Shown: positions 15,535 to 23,825 of the stretch, piece by piece
Numbering within the stretch: the first letter of the stretch is position 1
How the letters are laid out: the number at the start of each line of letters is the position of its first letter
NCBI RefSeq assembly: GCF_029964055.1
Contig: NZ_CP124836.1
Span: 2,852,001 to 2,916,000 of the forward strand
Length of the DNA stretch: 64,000 nt
Direction: 5' to 3'
DNA from: Arthrobacter sp. EM1
GTDB lineage: Bacteria > Actinomycetota > Actinomycetes > Actinomycetales > Micrococcaceae
Notes under the pieces: model-generated
Databases searched by the model: none
Told to the model about the DNA's origin: nothing
The model's input: the letters and a program-made list of their open reading frames with translations, nothing else
Program-made: the position numbers and the translations under genes

Positions 15535-16296
15535 TCAGAGTGCCGCGAAGATGTCGGCCAGCAGCGGCGCGCCGGACTGGCGGGGTGGCCAGGCGAGCAC
15601 GTACGACTCCCGGCCCAGGACCCGCAACTGCTGTTCACGGGTGAGCGTGTCAGCCATGATGACGTGCCGCTGGGTCCGGTGCTCCCGCAGGCCGGCAAGG
15701 ACGTTGCCTGCCACGGCGCGCGTATCGACTTCCACGCCGATGGTCTCGTCCGGCACCGGGCGCAAGTGGTAAACGCGCTCCCGGTCCCACGGCTCCAGGC
15801 CGTGCTTGAGGCGTGCCATGTTCCAGCGCAGGAACGTAGATGCGCGCATCGCGCCGTGGAGCAGCCGTTCCATCCCGGCGCCACCTTCGCTGCGGACCTG
15901 GTGAAAGGCGGTGTCGGCGGCCCGCCCGGTGGCAATGTGATCGGGGTGTCCAGTGATGCCATCCGGGCCAAAGGTACACACCACCCCCGGCCGCTCCTCC
16001 CGCAAGATCCGCGCGACCCTTCCCGCGAGCTCCGCCAACGGCACAGCCGCCACCCCGCCGTCCGGGTAGCCAAGCCAGTTATGCCGGTCCGGGGGCCGGC
16101 CGTGGGCCTGCCACCCGGAGTCGTCCTCCCGGCGCCGGAATTCGCCCAATCCCCCGGCTGGAACCTCGACGCCGGGCGCGATCTCCCCGGCGCCGCCGTC
16201 GGTGGCGTGAATCAGGATGAACCGGAACTCCGGATTTCGGGCATACAAGGCCACGGTGCCGGCCAGTCCATACGCGTCGTCATCGGGGTGCGCCAT
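15535..16296 (-). CDS. PIG-L family N-acetylglucosaminyl deacetylase-like hydrolase
   Basis: 253 residues. It contains the zinc motif AHPDDD at the very start, the HGRPPDRHNWLGYPDGG segment and the second motif GPDGITGHPDHIATGRAA, as in LmbE/MshB/Mca proteins, which deacetylate GlcNAc-inositols or cleave mycothiol conjugates. Most relatives have a hydrophobic beta-strand before AHPDD. Here the protein begins with it, an in-frame TGA lies just upstream, and no ribosome binding site is visible. The N-terminus may be truncated next to the palindrome at 16319-16374, or the protein may start differently from relatives. Activity is uncertain. Confidence 0.82.
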   Translation of the reverse strand: MAHPDDDAYGLAGTVALYARNPEFRFILIHATDGGAGEIAPGVEVPAGGLGEFRRREDDSGWQAHGRPPDRHNWLGYPDGGVAAVPLAELAGRVARILREERPGVVCTFGPDGITGHPDHIATGRAADTAFHQVRSEGGAGMERLLHGAMRASTFLRWNMARLKHGLEPWDRERVYHLRPVPDETIGVEVDTRAVAGNVLAGLREHRTQRHVIMADTLTREQQLRVLGRESYVLAWPPRQSGAPLLADIFAAL

Positions 16297-16318
16297 AACA
16301 GCTGGTCAGCGGCGAATT

Positions 16319-16374
16319 CGCCGGAAACCTGCGGGGTCGCCGGAAGTTTGCGGCGACCCCGCAGGTTTCCGGCG
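16319..16374. repeat. Perfect 24-bp inverted repeat
   Basis: Arms 16319-16342 and 16351-16374 are exact complements around an 8-nt loop. Each arm reads CGCCGGAAACCTGCGGGGTC outward to the loop. It lies between cysN (ends 16403) and the PIG-L gene (starts 16296), both on the minus strand. It could terminate the cys operon, but it has no T-tract and resembles the other intergenic palindromes in this window. Confidence 0.85.
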
Positions 16375-16402
16375 ACCTGGCAGGCAGTCGGCGGAGCGGC
16401 CC

Positions 16403-17839
16403 TCAGATCGAGTAGCGTTCGTCCTCGTGGTCGCCGGGGTGGTCCTTGACGAGGCCGGCGGCGAGGGTGTTGCCGTCCTGCGGATCGATTACCAGGAACG
16501 CGCCGGTGCGGCGGTGGTTCCCGTAGTTCTCCAACGGCAGCGGAGCGGAGAGCCGCAGCTGGGCGTGGCCGATGTCGTTGAGGTCAAGGGTGGTGGTGGG
16601 CTCCAGCTGGAAGTCGGCGAGGTCCAGTTTTCCGGTCACGTTGCGCACCAGTGCCTGGACGGTGCGGGTGCCGTGTTTGACCAGCACCTTGGCTCCCTCG
16701 CGGAGCGGCTTCGGCGAGAGCCAGCACAGCGCGGCGTAGAGGTCAGCCGAAGCTTGCGGTATTTTGCCACCGCCAGGCCCCGCCGCCGCAATCGTGTCGC
16801 CGCGGGCGACGTCGAACTCGTCGGCGAGGCGCAGCGCGACGGACTGCGGGGCCACAGCCTCCCTCAGTACCTGCCCGGCGAAGTCAATGCCAGCCACGGT
16901 CGTGGTGCGCGTTGCCTGCCCCGGAGTCAGGACGCTGACCCGGTCCCCCAGCTTCACCGAGCCTTCGGTGATCTGCCCGGCGTAGGCACGGTAATCCCGG
17001 TACGCAGCGGGATCAAGACCACCGGCGACGGCGTCCGGAGCGAGTGCGCCCTGCGGCCGGATGACCAGTTGGACCGGGAAACGGAAGCTTTCCAGGTGGC
17101 TTTCGATTTCGTCGGCGGCGGGCAGGGTCTCCAGGACTTCCAGCAGCGCCGGGCCGAAGTACCAAGGCGTGCGCTCGGAACGGTCCACAACGTTGTCCCC
17201 GTCGAGCGCGGAGACCGGGATGACGATGAGGTCAGCGATGCCATCGGAACCGAGCCCCAGCTCCCGGCCCACCCGCTGCACGTCCGCTTCGAGTTCGCGG
17301 AACACGGCCTCGCTGAAGTCCACCAGGTCGATTTTGTTCACGGCGACGATCACGTGCGCCACCCGGAGCAGCTGCAGCACGGACATATGCCGGCGGGTCT
17401 GCTCCAGGACCCCCTTGCGGGCGTCGATAAGCACAACAACGGCGTCCGCAGTGGACGCGCCGGTCACCGTGTTTTTGGTGTACTGCACGTGGCCGGGGCA
17501 GTCCGCGAGGATAAAGCTGCGGCGGTCCGTGGCGAAGTACCGGTAGGCGACGTCGATGGTGATGCCCTGCTCCCGCTCGGCGCGCAGGCCGTCGGTCAGC
17601 AGGGCCAGGTCAATGGCCTGTGTGCCGGTGGCGCCTGCCCCGCCGAACCCGCGGTCCGCGGAGGTGCGGGCAACGGCGTCGAGCTGATCGGCGAGGATCG
17701 CCTTCGAGTCATGCAGGAGCCGGCCCACCAGGGTGGACTTGCCGTCATCGACCGAGCCGGCAGTGGCGAAGCGGAACAGCGTGGCGGGCAGCGCCGCGGA
17801 TGCCAGGTCCAGGCCCGGGATAAGAGTTTCCGTGCTCAT
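16403..17839 (-). CDS. cysN: Sulfate adenylyltransferase subunit 1 (GTPase)
   Basis: 478 residues. EF-Tu-like GTPase motifs: GSVDDGKSTLVGRLL (P-loop), EREQGITIDVAYRYF (switch I), DCPGH, and VNKIDLVDF. With CysD it forms ATP sulfurylase, which couples GTP hydrolysis to APS formation from ATP and sulfate. No APS-kinase domain is fused, in keeping with direct APS reduction by the neighbouring CysH. It ends the sir-cysH-cysD-cysN operon and shares one base with cysD. Confidence 0.97.
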   Translation of the reverse strand: MSTETLIPGLDLASAALPATLFRFATAGSVDDGKSTLVGRLLHDSKAILADQLDAVARTSADRGFGGAGATGTQAIDLALLTDGLRAEREQGITIDVAYRYFATDRRSFILADCPGHVQYTKNTVTGASTADAVVVLIDARKGVLEQTRRHMSVLQLLRVAHVIVAVNKIDLVDFSEAVFRELEADVQRVGRELGLGSDGIADLIVIPVSALDGDNVVDRSERTPWYFGPALLEVLETLPAADEIESHLESFRFPVQLVIRPQGALAPDAVAGGLDPAAYRDYRAYAGQITEGSVKLGDRVSVLTPGQATRTTTVAGIDFAGQVLREAVAPQSVALRLADEFDVARGDTIAAAGPGGGKIPQASADLYAALCWLSPKPLREGAKVLVKHGTRTVQALVRNVTGKLDLADFQLEPTTTLDLNDIGHAQLRLSAPLPLENYGNHRRTGAFLVIDPQDGNTLAAGLVKDHPGDHEDERYSI

Positions 17840-18921
17840 TAGAAATAGCCATCCTTCTTGCGGTCTTCCATGGCGGCCTCGGAAATGCGGTCATCGGCCC
17901 GGGTGGCGCCACGTTCGGTGATGGTGGAAGCGGCAACTTCGATGACAACGTCGCGCACGGTGGCGGCAGCCGATTCGACGGCGCCGGTGCAGGACATATC
18001 GCCGACGGTCCGGTAGCGCACGGTCTTGGTGATGACCTCTTCGTCATCGCGGGGCCCGGAGACCTCGCCGACCGCACGCCACATGCCGTCGCGGGCAAAA
18101 ACTTCGCGGCGGTGGGCGTAATACAGGCCCGGCAGCTCAATGTCTTCCCGCTCGATGTAGCGCCAGATGTCCAGCTCCGTCCAGTTGCTGATCGGAAAGG
18201 CCCGGACGTGCTGGCCCACGGTGTGCCGGCCGTTGTACAGGTTCCACAGCTCGGGCCGTTGGTTGCGCGGATCCCACTGGCCGAACTCGTCGCGCAGGCT
18301 CAGGATTCGTTCCTTGGCCCGGGCCTTGTCCTCGTCCCGGCGGCCGCCGCCGAAGACGGCGTCGAATTTGTTGCGCTGGATCGCGGCCAGCAGCGGCACA
18401 GTCTGCAGCGGATTGCGGGTGCCGTCGGCACGCTCGGCCAGCTCGCCGGAATCGATGAACTCCTGGACGGAGCCGACGACAAGCTTGAGGCCCAGCCGCT
18501 GCACGGTCCGGTCGCGGAACTCGATAACCTCGGGGAAGTTGTGCCCGGTGTCTACGTGCAGCACCGGGAACGGAACTTTCCCGGGCCAGAACGCTTTGGT
18601 GGCCAGGTGCAGCATCACCACGGAATCCTTGCCGCCGGAGAACAGCAGTGCCGGCTTCTCAAACTCGGCAACAACCTCGCGGATGATGTGGATCGCCTCG
18701 GACTCCAATGTGTCCAAAGACGACAGGTGGGCCGCGCGCGGAGCCGCGGAACTCAGGTCACCCGGCGGCAGAGCCGGAGCAGCAGATGCCGCCCCGGGAG
18801 TGGCATCGGGCCTGTCGGAGCGGGACGCGATGCTGCTTGCAGCATCGCCGTCCCGCGCAGGGGCGGGGGCGGCATCTGCTGTGGAGGCGTAGCCGGCCAC
18901 GAAAGTCTCAACATTACTCAT
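17839..18921 (-). CDS. cysD: Sulfate adenylyltransferase subunit 2
   Basis: 360 residues from the ATG at 18921 that overlaps the cysH stop (ATGA). The catalytic part (from about residue 65) has the PP-loop PALLFSGGKDSVVMLHLA, HVDTGHNFPEV and AVFGGGRRDEDKARAKERI of CysD. Relatives are about 300 residues; the extra 60 residues at the N-terminus are Ala/Pro/Ser-rich and look disordered. It binds ATP and sulfate in the CysDN complex. Confidence 0.96.
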   Translation of the reverse strand: MSNVETFVAGYASTADAAPAPARDGDAASSIASRSDRPDATPGAASAAPALPPGDLSSAAPRAAHLSSLDTLESEAIHIIREVVAEFEKPALLFSGGKDSVVMLHLATKAFWPGKVPFPVLHVDTGHNFPEVIEFRDRTVQRLGLKLVVGSVQEFIDSGELAERADGTRNPLQTVPLLAAIQRNKFDAVFGGGRRDEDKARAKERILSLRDEFGQWDPRNQRPELWNLYNGRHTVGQHVRAFPISNWTELDIWRYIEREDIELPGLYYAHRREVFARDGMWRAVGEVSGPRDDEEVITKTVRYRTVGDMSCTGAVESAAATVRDVVIEVAASTITERGATRADDRISEAAMEDRKKDGYF

Positions 18922-19631
18922 ACGTGTAGTCCGCATTCTGTCTTGTCGGTTCCTGCCCAGCGTCCGGCGCGGGGGTCATCACCCGGCGCCACTTTGCGGG
19001 TGCAGGGCTGGCAGCCAATGGACGGGTAGCCCTGCGACAGCAAGGGGTTGACGGGCAGGAGACTCTCGTCGGAAAACTGGACCAATTGGTCGAAGCTCCA
19101 GGCGGCGACCGGGTTGACCTTGACCAGGCCGTTGGTTTCGTCCCAGCTGACCAGCGGGGTGTTGGTGCGGGTGGGGGCCTCGTCGCGGCGGACGCCGGTG
19201 AACCAGAGTTCGTAACCGGCGAGGGTACGGCGCAACGGCGCGACTTTGCGCAGCGCACAGCACTGGGCGGGGTCGCGGGCGAAGAGGTCCTTGCCCAGGA
19301 GCCGGTCCTGCTGCTCCACGGTGTTCTCCGGCAGCACGTCGACGACGTTAACGCGCAGGTTCGCTGCCACCTCGTTGCGCGTCGCGTAGGTATCCGGGAA
19401 GTGGTACCCGGTCTCCAGGAAGAGGACGTCGACGCCGGGAAGCTGGTCTGAGACGAGCGCGGGGAGGACGGCGTCGGCCATGGAGCAGGCGACGGCGACG
19501 GCGGGCAGCTCGAAGTGCCGCGCCGCCCAGGCAATAACCTCCCGCGCCGCGGCGTCCCAGCCGAGCTCGGCGGCACCGGACTCGGCGAGCATCCTAAGCT
19601 CCTCGTGGCTGCGCAGCGGTTGGGGGCTCAC
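18918..19631 (-). CDS. cysH: Adenylyl-sulfate (APS) reductase
   Basis: 237 residues. The paired cysteines QCCALRK and GCQPCTR are the [4Fe-4S] ligands that mark APS reductases rather than PAPS reductases, and the C-terminal KTECGLH carries the catalytic Cys. It reduces APS to sulfite with thioredoxin. Its start overlaps the sulfite reductase stop by 4 bp and its end overlaps cysD, so the whole operon is translationally coupled. Confidence 0.96.
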   Translation of the reverse strand: MSPQPLRSHEELRMLAESGAAELGWDAAAREVIAWAARHFELPAVAVACSMADAVLPALVSDQLPGVDVLFLETGYHFPDTYATRNEVAANLRVNVVDVLPENTVEQQDRLLGKDLFARDPAQCCALRKVAPLRRTLAGYELWFTGVRRDEAPTRTNTPLVSWDETNGLVKVNPVAAWSFDQLVQFSDESLLPVNPLLSQGYPSIGCQPCTRKVAPGDDPRAGRWAGTDKTECGLHV

Positions 19632-21376
19632 TGCAGATCACCCTCCTCGGCGGCGAAGGCCCACTCGGCGAACGTCTGGCCCTCGGAGTGGTCGGCCACG
19701 AACTTCCGGACCACACGCTCCACGTAATCGGTCAGGTCTCCGGCGGTGACCTTGAGGCCGCGGACGGTGCGTCCCAGGCCCGCTTCCTCGCGGTCGAGGG
19801 AAGCCAGCCCGCCGCCAAGATGGACCTGGAAACCCGGGGTGGGGTCGCCGTCGGGTGTGGGAAGCATCATGCCCTTAAGGCCGATGTCGGCCGTCTGGAT
19901 CCGGGCGCAGGAGTTGGGGCAGCCGTTGATGTGCAGCGACAGTGCCTGCGGGATCTGCCGGGACTCAACGAGGTCGGCGAGGCGGCGTTCCAGCTCCGCG
20001 ACGGCGGTGGCCGCGGTTACCTTGGTTTCGACGATGGCGAGCTTGCAGTATTCGATGCCGGTGCAGGCGATGGTGCCGCGGCGGAACACGGAGGGCCTAA
20101 CGGAGAGGCCCAAGGCGTCCAGTTCCGCGACGAGCGGTTCCACCTGGTCCTTGGCCACGTCGAGGACCACGAGCTTCTGGTGCGGTGTGGTGCGCAGCCG
20201 CCGCGAGCCGCGGGCTTCCAGGGTGTCAGCGAGCGTGACCAGCTGGCTGCCGGAGAGCCGGCCGGCCAGCGGGGTGGCGCCGATGAAGAACCTGCCGTCC
20301 TTCTGTTCGTGCACGCCGATGTGGTCCCCCGGGCTGGACGGCTTGGGCGCGGCGGGGCCGTCGTCGAGTTGGTAGCCGAGGTATTCCTCCTCGAGGACCT
20401 GGCGGAACTTCACCGGCCCCCAGTCGGCCAGCAGGAACTTCAGCCGCGCCTTGGTGCGCATCCGCCGGTAGCCGTAGTCGCGGAAGATGCTGGTGACGCC
20501 GAGCCAGACGTCGGCCGCCTGATCCGGGCGGACGAACGCGCCCAGCCGCTTGCCCAGCATGGGGTTGGTGGAGAGCGCTCCGCCCACCCAAAGGTCGTAG
20601 CCGATCCCGAGCTCCGGGTGGACCAGGCCCACAAGTGCGACGTCGTTGATTTCGTGGACCACGTCCTGGCTGGGGTGGCCGGTGATGGCGGTCTTGAATT
20701 TGCGCGGCAGGTTGGCAAGTTCCGGGTCGCCGATGAAGCGCTCGGCGAGCTCGTGGATCAGCGGCGTCGGGTCGATGATCTCGTCCTTGGCGATGCCGGC
20801 GACCGGTGAGCCGAGGATAACGCGGGGAACGTCGCCGCAGGCTTCGGTGGTGGACAGGCCCACCGATTCGAGCCGGCGCCAGATCTCCGGGACGTCCTCG
20901 ACCCGGATCCAGTGCAGCTGGATGTTCTGCCGGTCGGTGAGGTCGGCCGAGCCGCGCGCAAAGTCGACGGAGATCTGGCCGATGACACGGAGCTGTCCGG
21001 TGCTCAGCGCGCCGCCGTCGATCCGCACGCGCAGCATAAAGTACTTGTCTTCGAGCTCGTGCGGCTCAAGGGTGGCGGTCTTGCCGCCGTCGATCCCGGG
21101 CTTGCGCTGGGTGTAGAGGCCCCACCAGCGGAAGCGTCCGTGCAGGTCGGTGCCGTCGATCGAATCGAAGCCGTGTTTGGCGTAGACGGACTCGATGCGC
21201 TCGCGGACGTTCAGGCCGCTGTCTTCCTGCTTCCAGGTTTCGTTGGCGTTCAGCGGCGCGGTGCCGTCGACTTTCCACTGCCCGTGCGGCTTTGCGGCGG
21301 GGCGGGAGGTGCGGCGCTTGGTGCGGCTTGGGTCAGCCTGGTCCGGGGACGCTCCGGCTAGAGCTGTATCAGTCAT
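19628..21376 (-). CDS. sir: Ferredoxin-dependent sulfite reductase (NirA/Sir type)
   Basis: 582 residues. Two ferredoxin-like nitrite/sulfite reductase repeats and the siroheme/[4Fe-4S] ligands CTGIEYC and NGCPNSC are present. The substrate-site segments GRFRWWGLYTQRKPG and ADLTDRQNIQLHWI fit actinobacterial NirA. It reduces sulfite to sulfide with six electrons from ferredoxin. It is the first gene of the operon and starts six bases after a -10 element, so it is probably leaderless. Assignment to sulfite rather than nitrite rests on the cysHDN neighbours. Confidence 0.95.
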   Translation of the reverse strand: MTDTALAGASPDQADPSRTKRRTSRPAAKPHGQWKVDGTAPLNANETWKQEDSGLNVRERIESVYAKHGFDSIDGTDLHGRFRWWGLYTQRKPGIDGGKTATLEPHELEDKYFMLRVRIDGGALSTGQLRVIGQISVDFARGSADLTDRQNIQLHWIRVEDVPEIWRRLESVGLSTTEACGDVPRVILGSPVAGIAKDEIIDPTPLIHELAERFIGDPELANLPRKFKTAITGHPSQDVVHEINDVALVGLVHPELGIGYDLWVGGALSTNPMLGKRLGAFVRPDQAADVWLGVTSIFRDYGYRRMRTKARLKFLLADWGPVKFRQVLEEEYLGYQLDDGPAAPKPSSPGDHIGVHEQKDGRFFIGATPLAGRLSGSQLVTLADTLEARGSRRLRTTPHQKLVVLDVAKDQVEPLVAELDALGLSVRPSVFRRGTIACTGIEYCKLAIVETKVTAATAVAELERRLADLVESRQIPQALSLHINGCPNSCARIQTADIGLKGMMLPTPDGDPTPGFQVHLGGGLASLDREEAGLGRTVRGLKVTAGDLTDYVERVVRKFVADHSEGQTFAEWAFAAEEGDLQ

Positions 21377-21382
21377 GGATCG

Positions 21383-21412
21383 ACTGTAGGGCGGCCCGTA
21401 ATGACGTCACAA
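21383..21412 (-). promoter_or_regulatory. Leaderless promoter of the sir-cysHDN operon
   Basis: On the minus strand: -35 TTGTGA (21407-21412), 18-bp spacer, -10 TACAGT (21383-21388), six bases, then ATG. The palindrome TGACGTCA (21402-21409) overlaps the -35 and spacer. The -10 context CCGCCCTA is shared with the cysG promoter. The remaining gap to 21555 shows nothing else I can name. Confidence 0.6.
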
Positions 21413-21554
21413 AGGCTCAGAAACGCGGGGTCACCTTGGGCAACAAATCGTCACGAAGCATCGGCGAGCCTTGAAGTGGCACTGCCGCTGTGTATGTCCG
21501 GGGCAGAATTCCGGCGCCCTCCCGGGCCATTGCGACGGCGCTGGCGGAGCCGGT

Positions 21555-22289
21555 TCAGGTGCCTGCCGCGAGGGCGGCATCGTAGCGTTCCAAGGCAATT
21601 TCCGCGAGCACCGGTGACGGCAAAAGTGCTGCCGTGACCAGGTCAGCGCCGGCCTTGGCAAGCTGGTCGTGGAAGAATCCCGGGGCCAGCAGGTACGCGG
21701 CGATGACCACGCGGCCACCCAGGTCCACTGCTCCGGCGGACTCCCCCGCGCCTGCTCCGCCTGCAGCTTCCGCACGGAGCATGGCCACAGCCTCAGGCAC
21801 TGACGGCTTCGCGGCCGAGCCGTACGCGGCCACGATCCGGTTCGAACGCAGGGTGCGGAGCTGGCCCGCGAGTTCCTCGACGTTCTGCGCCGCGGTGGGG
21901 TCGGAGGAACCCGCTGCTGCGAGGACCACGGCGTCGTTGTCGGTGACGCCGGCTTCCCGCAGCCGCCGGTCCAGCAGGGCTGCGAGGCGGTGATCGGGTC
22001 CCAGCGGAGCGGCGGCGCGGGTGCCGGCGCGGTCCTTCGCCGCCCGGGCGATGTCGACCTTGACGTGGTACCCGACGCTTAGCAGCAGCGGAACAACGAC
22101 GGCGGTCGCCCCGGCCGGCAGGCCCGCGACGACGGCCGGCAGATCGGGGTCCTGGACATCGACATAGGCCTCGCGGACGTCGAGCCCCGGGCGCAGCGCG
22201 GCTATCCCGTCCCGGAGGGCGTTGACTTCGGCGGCGCCCGCGGTGCTGGAGGTGCCGTGGGCGCAGGCGATCAGGATGGGGCTATTCAT
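21555..22289 (-). CDS. Sirohydrochlorin chelatase (CbiX family)
   Basis: 244 residues with two CbiX-like halves: LIACAHGTSSTAGAAEVNALRDG with the metal-binding His, and VVPLLLSVGYHVKVDIARA with the second His pair. It would insert ferrous iron into sirohydrochlorin to make siroheme for the sulfite reductase, complementing the short CysG. It lies 178 bp upstream of the sir operon on the same strand and is divergent from the TRIC channel gene. Confidence 0.92.
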   Translation of the reverse strand: MNSPILIACAHGTSSTAGAAEVNALRDGIAALRPGLDVREAYVDVQDPDLPAVVAGLPAGATAVVVPLLLSVGYHVKVDIARAAKDRAGTRAAAPLGPDHRLAALLDRRLREAGVTDNDAVVLAAAGSSDPTAAQNVEELAGQLRTLRSNRIVAAYGSAAKPSVPEAVAMLRAEAAGGAGAGESAGAVDLGGRVVIAAYLLAPGFFHDQLAKAGADLVTAALLPSPVLAEIALERYDAALAAGT

Positions 22290-22351
22290 AGCCGTTAGCG
22301 TAACCTTGGAGCCGCCCTATCCGCCCTCACGAGACTCGACCGGGACCCTCC

Positions 22352-23023
22352 ATGACTCTTTCCTTCAGCCTTGTCCTGGTCTGGCTGGACCTCGCCGGTG
22401 TCTTTTTCTTCGCGGTCTCCGGCTCCCTGCTCGCGGCCCGCAAGCAGTTCGACATCATCGGTTCCCTGCTGCTGGCCTCCGTGGTGAGCCTGGGCGGCGG
22501 CGTCATCCGTGACATCATCATCACCGCCGGACCGCCCGCCGCATTCACCAACCCGGCATACCTGATGCCACCGTTGCTCGCCGCCGTGCTGGTGTACTTC
22601 CTGTTCTCCAGCGTCCAGCGTTTCACCTCGCTACTGGTCCTCTTTGATGCCGGCGGACTGGCGCTGTTCTGCATTACCGGCACCCTCAAGGCCTTGTCAG
22701 CCGGGATGCACCCCGTTGCGGCGCTGCTCCTAGGGGTCACGACGGCGGTGGGCGGCGGCCTGCTCCGGGACATCACGGCCAATGTGGTCCCACAGCTGTT
22801 CGACCCCAAGGATCTTTATGCGCTGCCTGCTTTTGCGGGCGCAACCCTGACCATGGTCCTCTCCGTCACCGGCACCTTTAACGCGGCAACCGGCGGAGCC
22901 GTGGCAGCCGTCGTCTTCGCCTTCCGGGTCACGGCCTGGCGGCGGCAGTGGCACGTCCCGCTGGCGGTCCGCGGGTGGCACCGGCTCAGCCTGGACACAG
23001 CGGATGGCGGGGCCAAGGATTAG
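22352..23023 (+). CDS. Trimeric intracellular cation (TRIC) channel-like / UPF0126 membrane protein
   Basis: 223 residues with about seven hydrophobic segments. It has the duplicated signature of the YicG/TRIC family: FAVSGSLLAARKQFDIIGSLLLA with GGGVIRDIII, and FCITGTLKAL with GGGLLRDI. Bacterial members form cation-conducting trimers, and the physiological role is unclear. The start ATG follows the divergent chelatase by 62 bp. Confidence 0.92.
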   Translation: MTLSFSLVLVWLDLAGVFFFAVSGSLLAARKQFDIIGSLLLASVVSLGGGVIRDIIITAGPPAAFTNPAYLMPPLLAAVLVYFLFSSVQRFTSLLVLFDAGGLALFCITGTLKALSAGMHPVAALLLGVTTAVGGGLLRDITANVVPQLFDPKDLYALPAFAGATLTMVLSVTGTFNAATGGAVAAVVFAFRVTAWRRQWHVPLAVRGWHRLSLDTADGGAKD

Positions 23024-23037
23024 CTAGGATAAGAACC

Positions 23038-23466
23038 ATGACTGACATGTTCCTCGAGAAGTTCCGCGCGCTTGTTCCGAAGTATCTCGAAGACGAATGG
23101 CAGGAAGAGGATGGCCTCCCGGCCGATGAGGTGGATGCGGCCCTCGCCGAGCACCAGTTCCAGGTTCCGCTGGTCCTTCGGGAGTTCTACCTCGCCGTCG
23201 GCGGCTGCGAGGACATCATGGAGGCGTACCACTATTTCTGGGACCCCGAAGAGCTCGAAGTTGACGACGAAGGCTTCCTGATGTTCCTTGAGGACGAGGA
23301 GGAACAGTTCACCTGGGGTTTCCGGGTCGGCGACCTCAGCGTTCCGGACCCGATCGTGTACCGCCGCAACAACGCCCGCGGCCAGTGGAAGAGCGAGGAA
23401 GGCACTTTCTCCGAGTTCGTCTTTGACATGTTCGAGTGGGCTTTCAACGACGAGGACGAGGACTAG
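23038..23466 (+). CDS. Small acidic SMI1/KNR4-like protein
   Basis: 142 residues, very acidic, ending FNDEDED. The stretch LPADEVDAALAEHQFQVPLVLREFYLAVGG resembles the opening of SMI1/KNR4 (SUKH) domains, a fold used by many immunity proteins and some housekeeping proteins. No toxin gene is adjacent, so an immunity role is not supported. It starts 14 bp after the TRIC gene behind a weak AGGAT site and probably shares its transcript. Confidence 0.8.
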   Translation: MTDMFLEKFRALVPKYLEDEWQEEDGLPADEVDAALAEHQFQVPLVLREFYLAVGGCEDIMEAYHYFWDPEELEVDDEGFLMFLEDEEEQFTWGFRVGDLSVPDPIVYRRNNARGQWKSEEGTFSEFVFDMFEWAFNDEDED

Positions 23467-23687
23467 GCGGGACCGGTTCCGGTCCAGCCGCCAATTCTCC
23501 CCAGCTTTGGCAGGACTGTCCGGCGTGCCGCACTTGCCCCCGCGGTCCAGCTTGAAGGGGGGAACCTCGGCCCGGACAAGCCCTCAACATCTCGTGACAA
23601 ACGATTTACAGGCACGCTAGACAGCATGACATTTTTGTCATAAGCTCGTTTCTGGGTTCACTAAATGCCTCCGGTGAATCTGATGCG
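23467..23687. other. Gene-free gap, left part
   Basis: This is the first part of a 359-bp gap between the SMI1-like gene and the convergent polyprenyl synthase gene. I see no coding potential. It contains a small AT-rich hairpin, ATGACA then TTTT then TGTCAT (about 23628-23643), of unknown meaning. The rest of the gap holds the structured element described next and a short unremarkable stretch. Confidence 0.5.
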
Positions 23688-23758
23688 AACGGAGAAATGG
23701 CCCCGGCTCGGCACAACGGATGTCCTAAAACGTTGTGAGGAACCGGGGCCATTCCGTT
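23688..23758. other. Composite three-stem hairpin (terminator or structured RNA)
   Basis: Nested perfect stems: AACGGA/TCCGTT (23688-23693 with 23753-23758), ATGGCCCCGG/CCGGGGCCAT (23697-23706 with 23743-23752) and CACAACG/CGTTGTG (23712-23718 with 23731-23737), around loop GATGTCCTAAAA. A three-base bulge and a five-base internal loop separate them. It lies between convergent genes, so bidirectional termination is the simplest role, but the three-stage architecture and AT-rich loop also fit a structured RNA. Confidence 0.6.
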
Positions 23759-23825
23759 TAATCCGGGACAGCCCGGGTGCGGCTGCCGGCAGCCAGGATC
23801 AGCAGGCAGCAGGCCGCAGGCACGA

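Noticed and set aside
21377..21554. Possible SAM or other sulfur riboswitch before the sulfite reductase gene
   Set aside because: The predicted promoter places the transcript start at the ATG, leaving no leader; no riboswitch-like stem set was seen.
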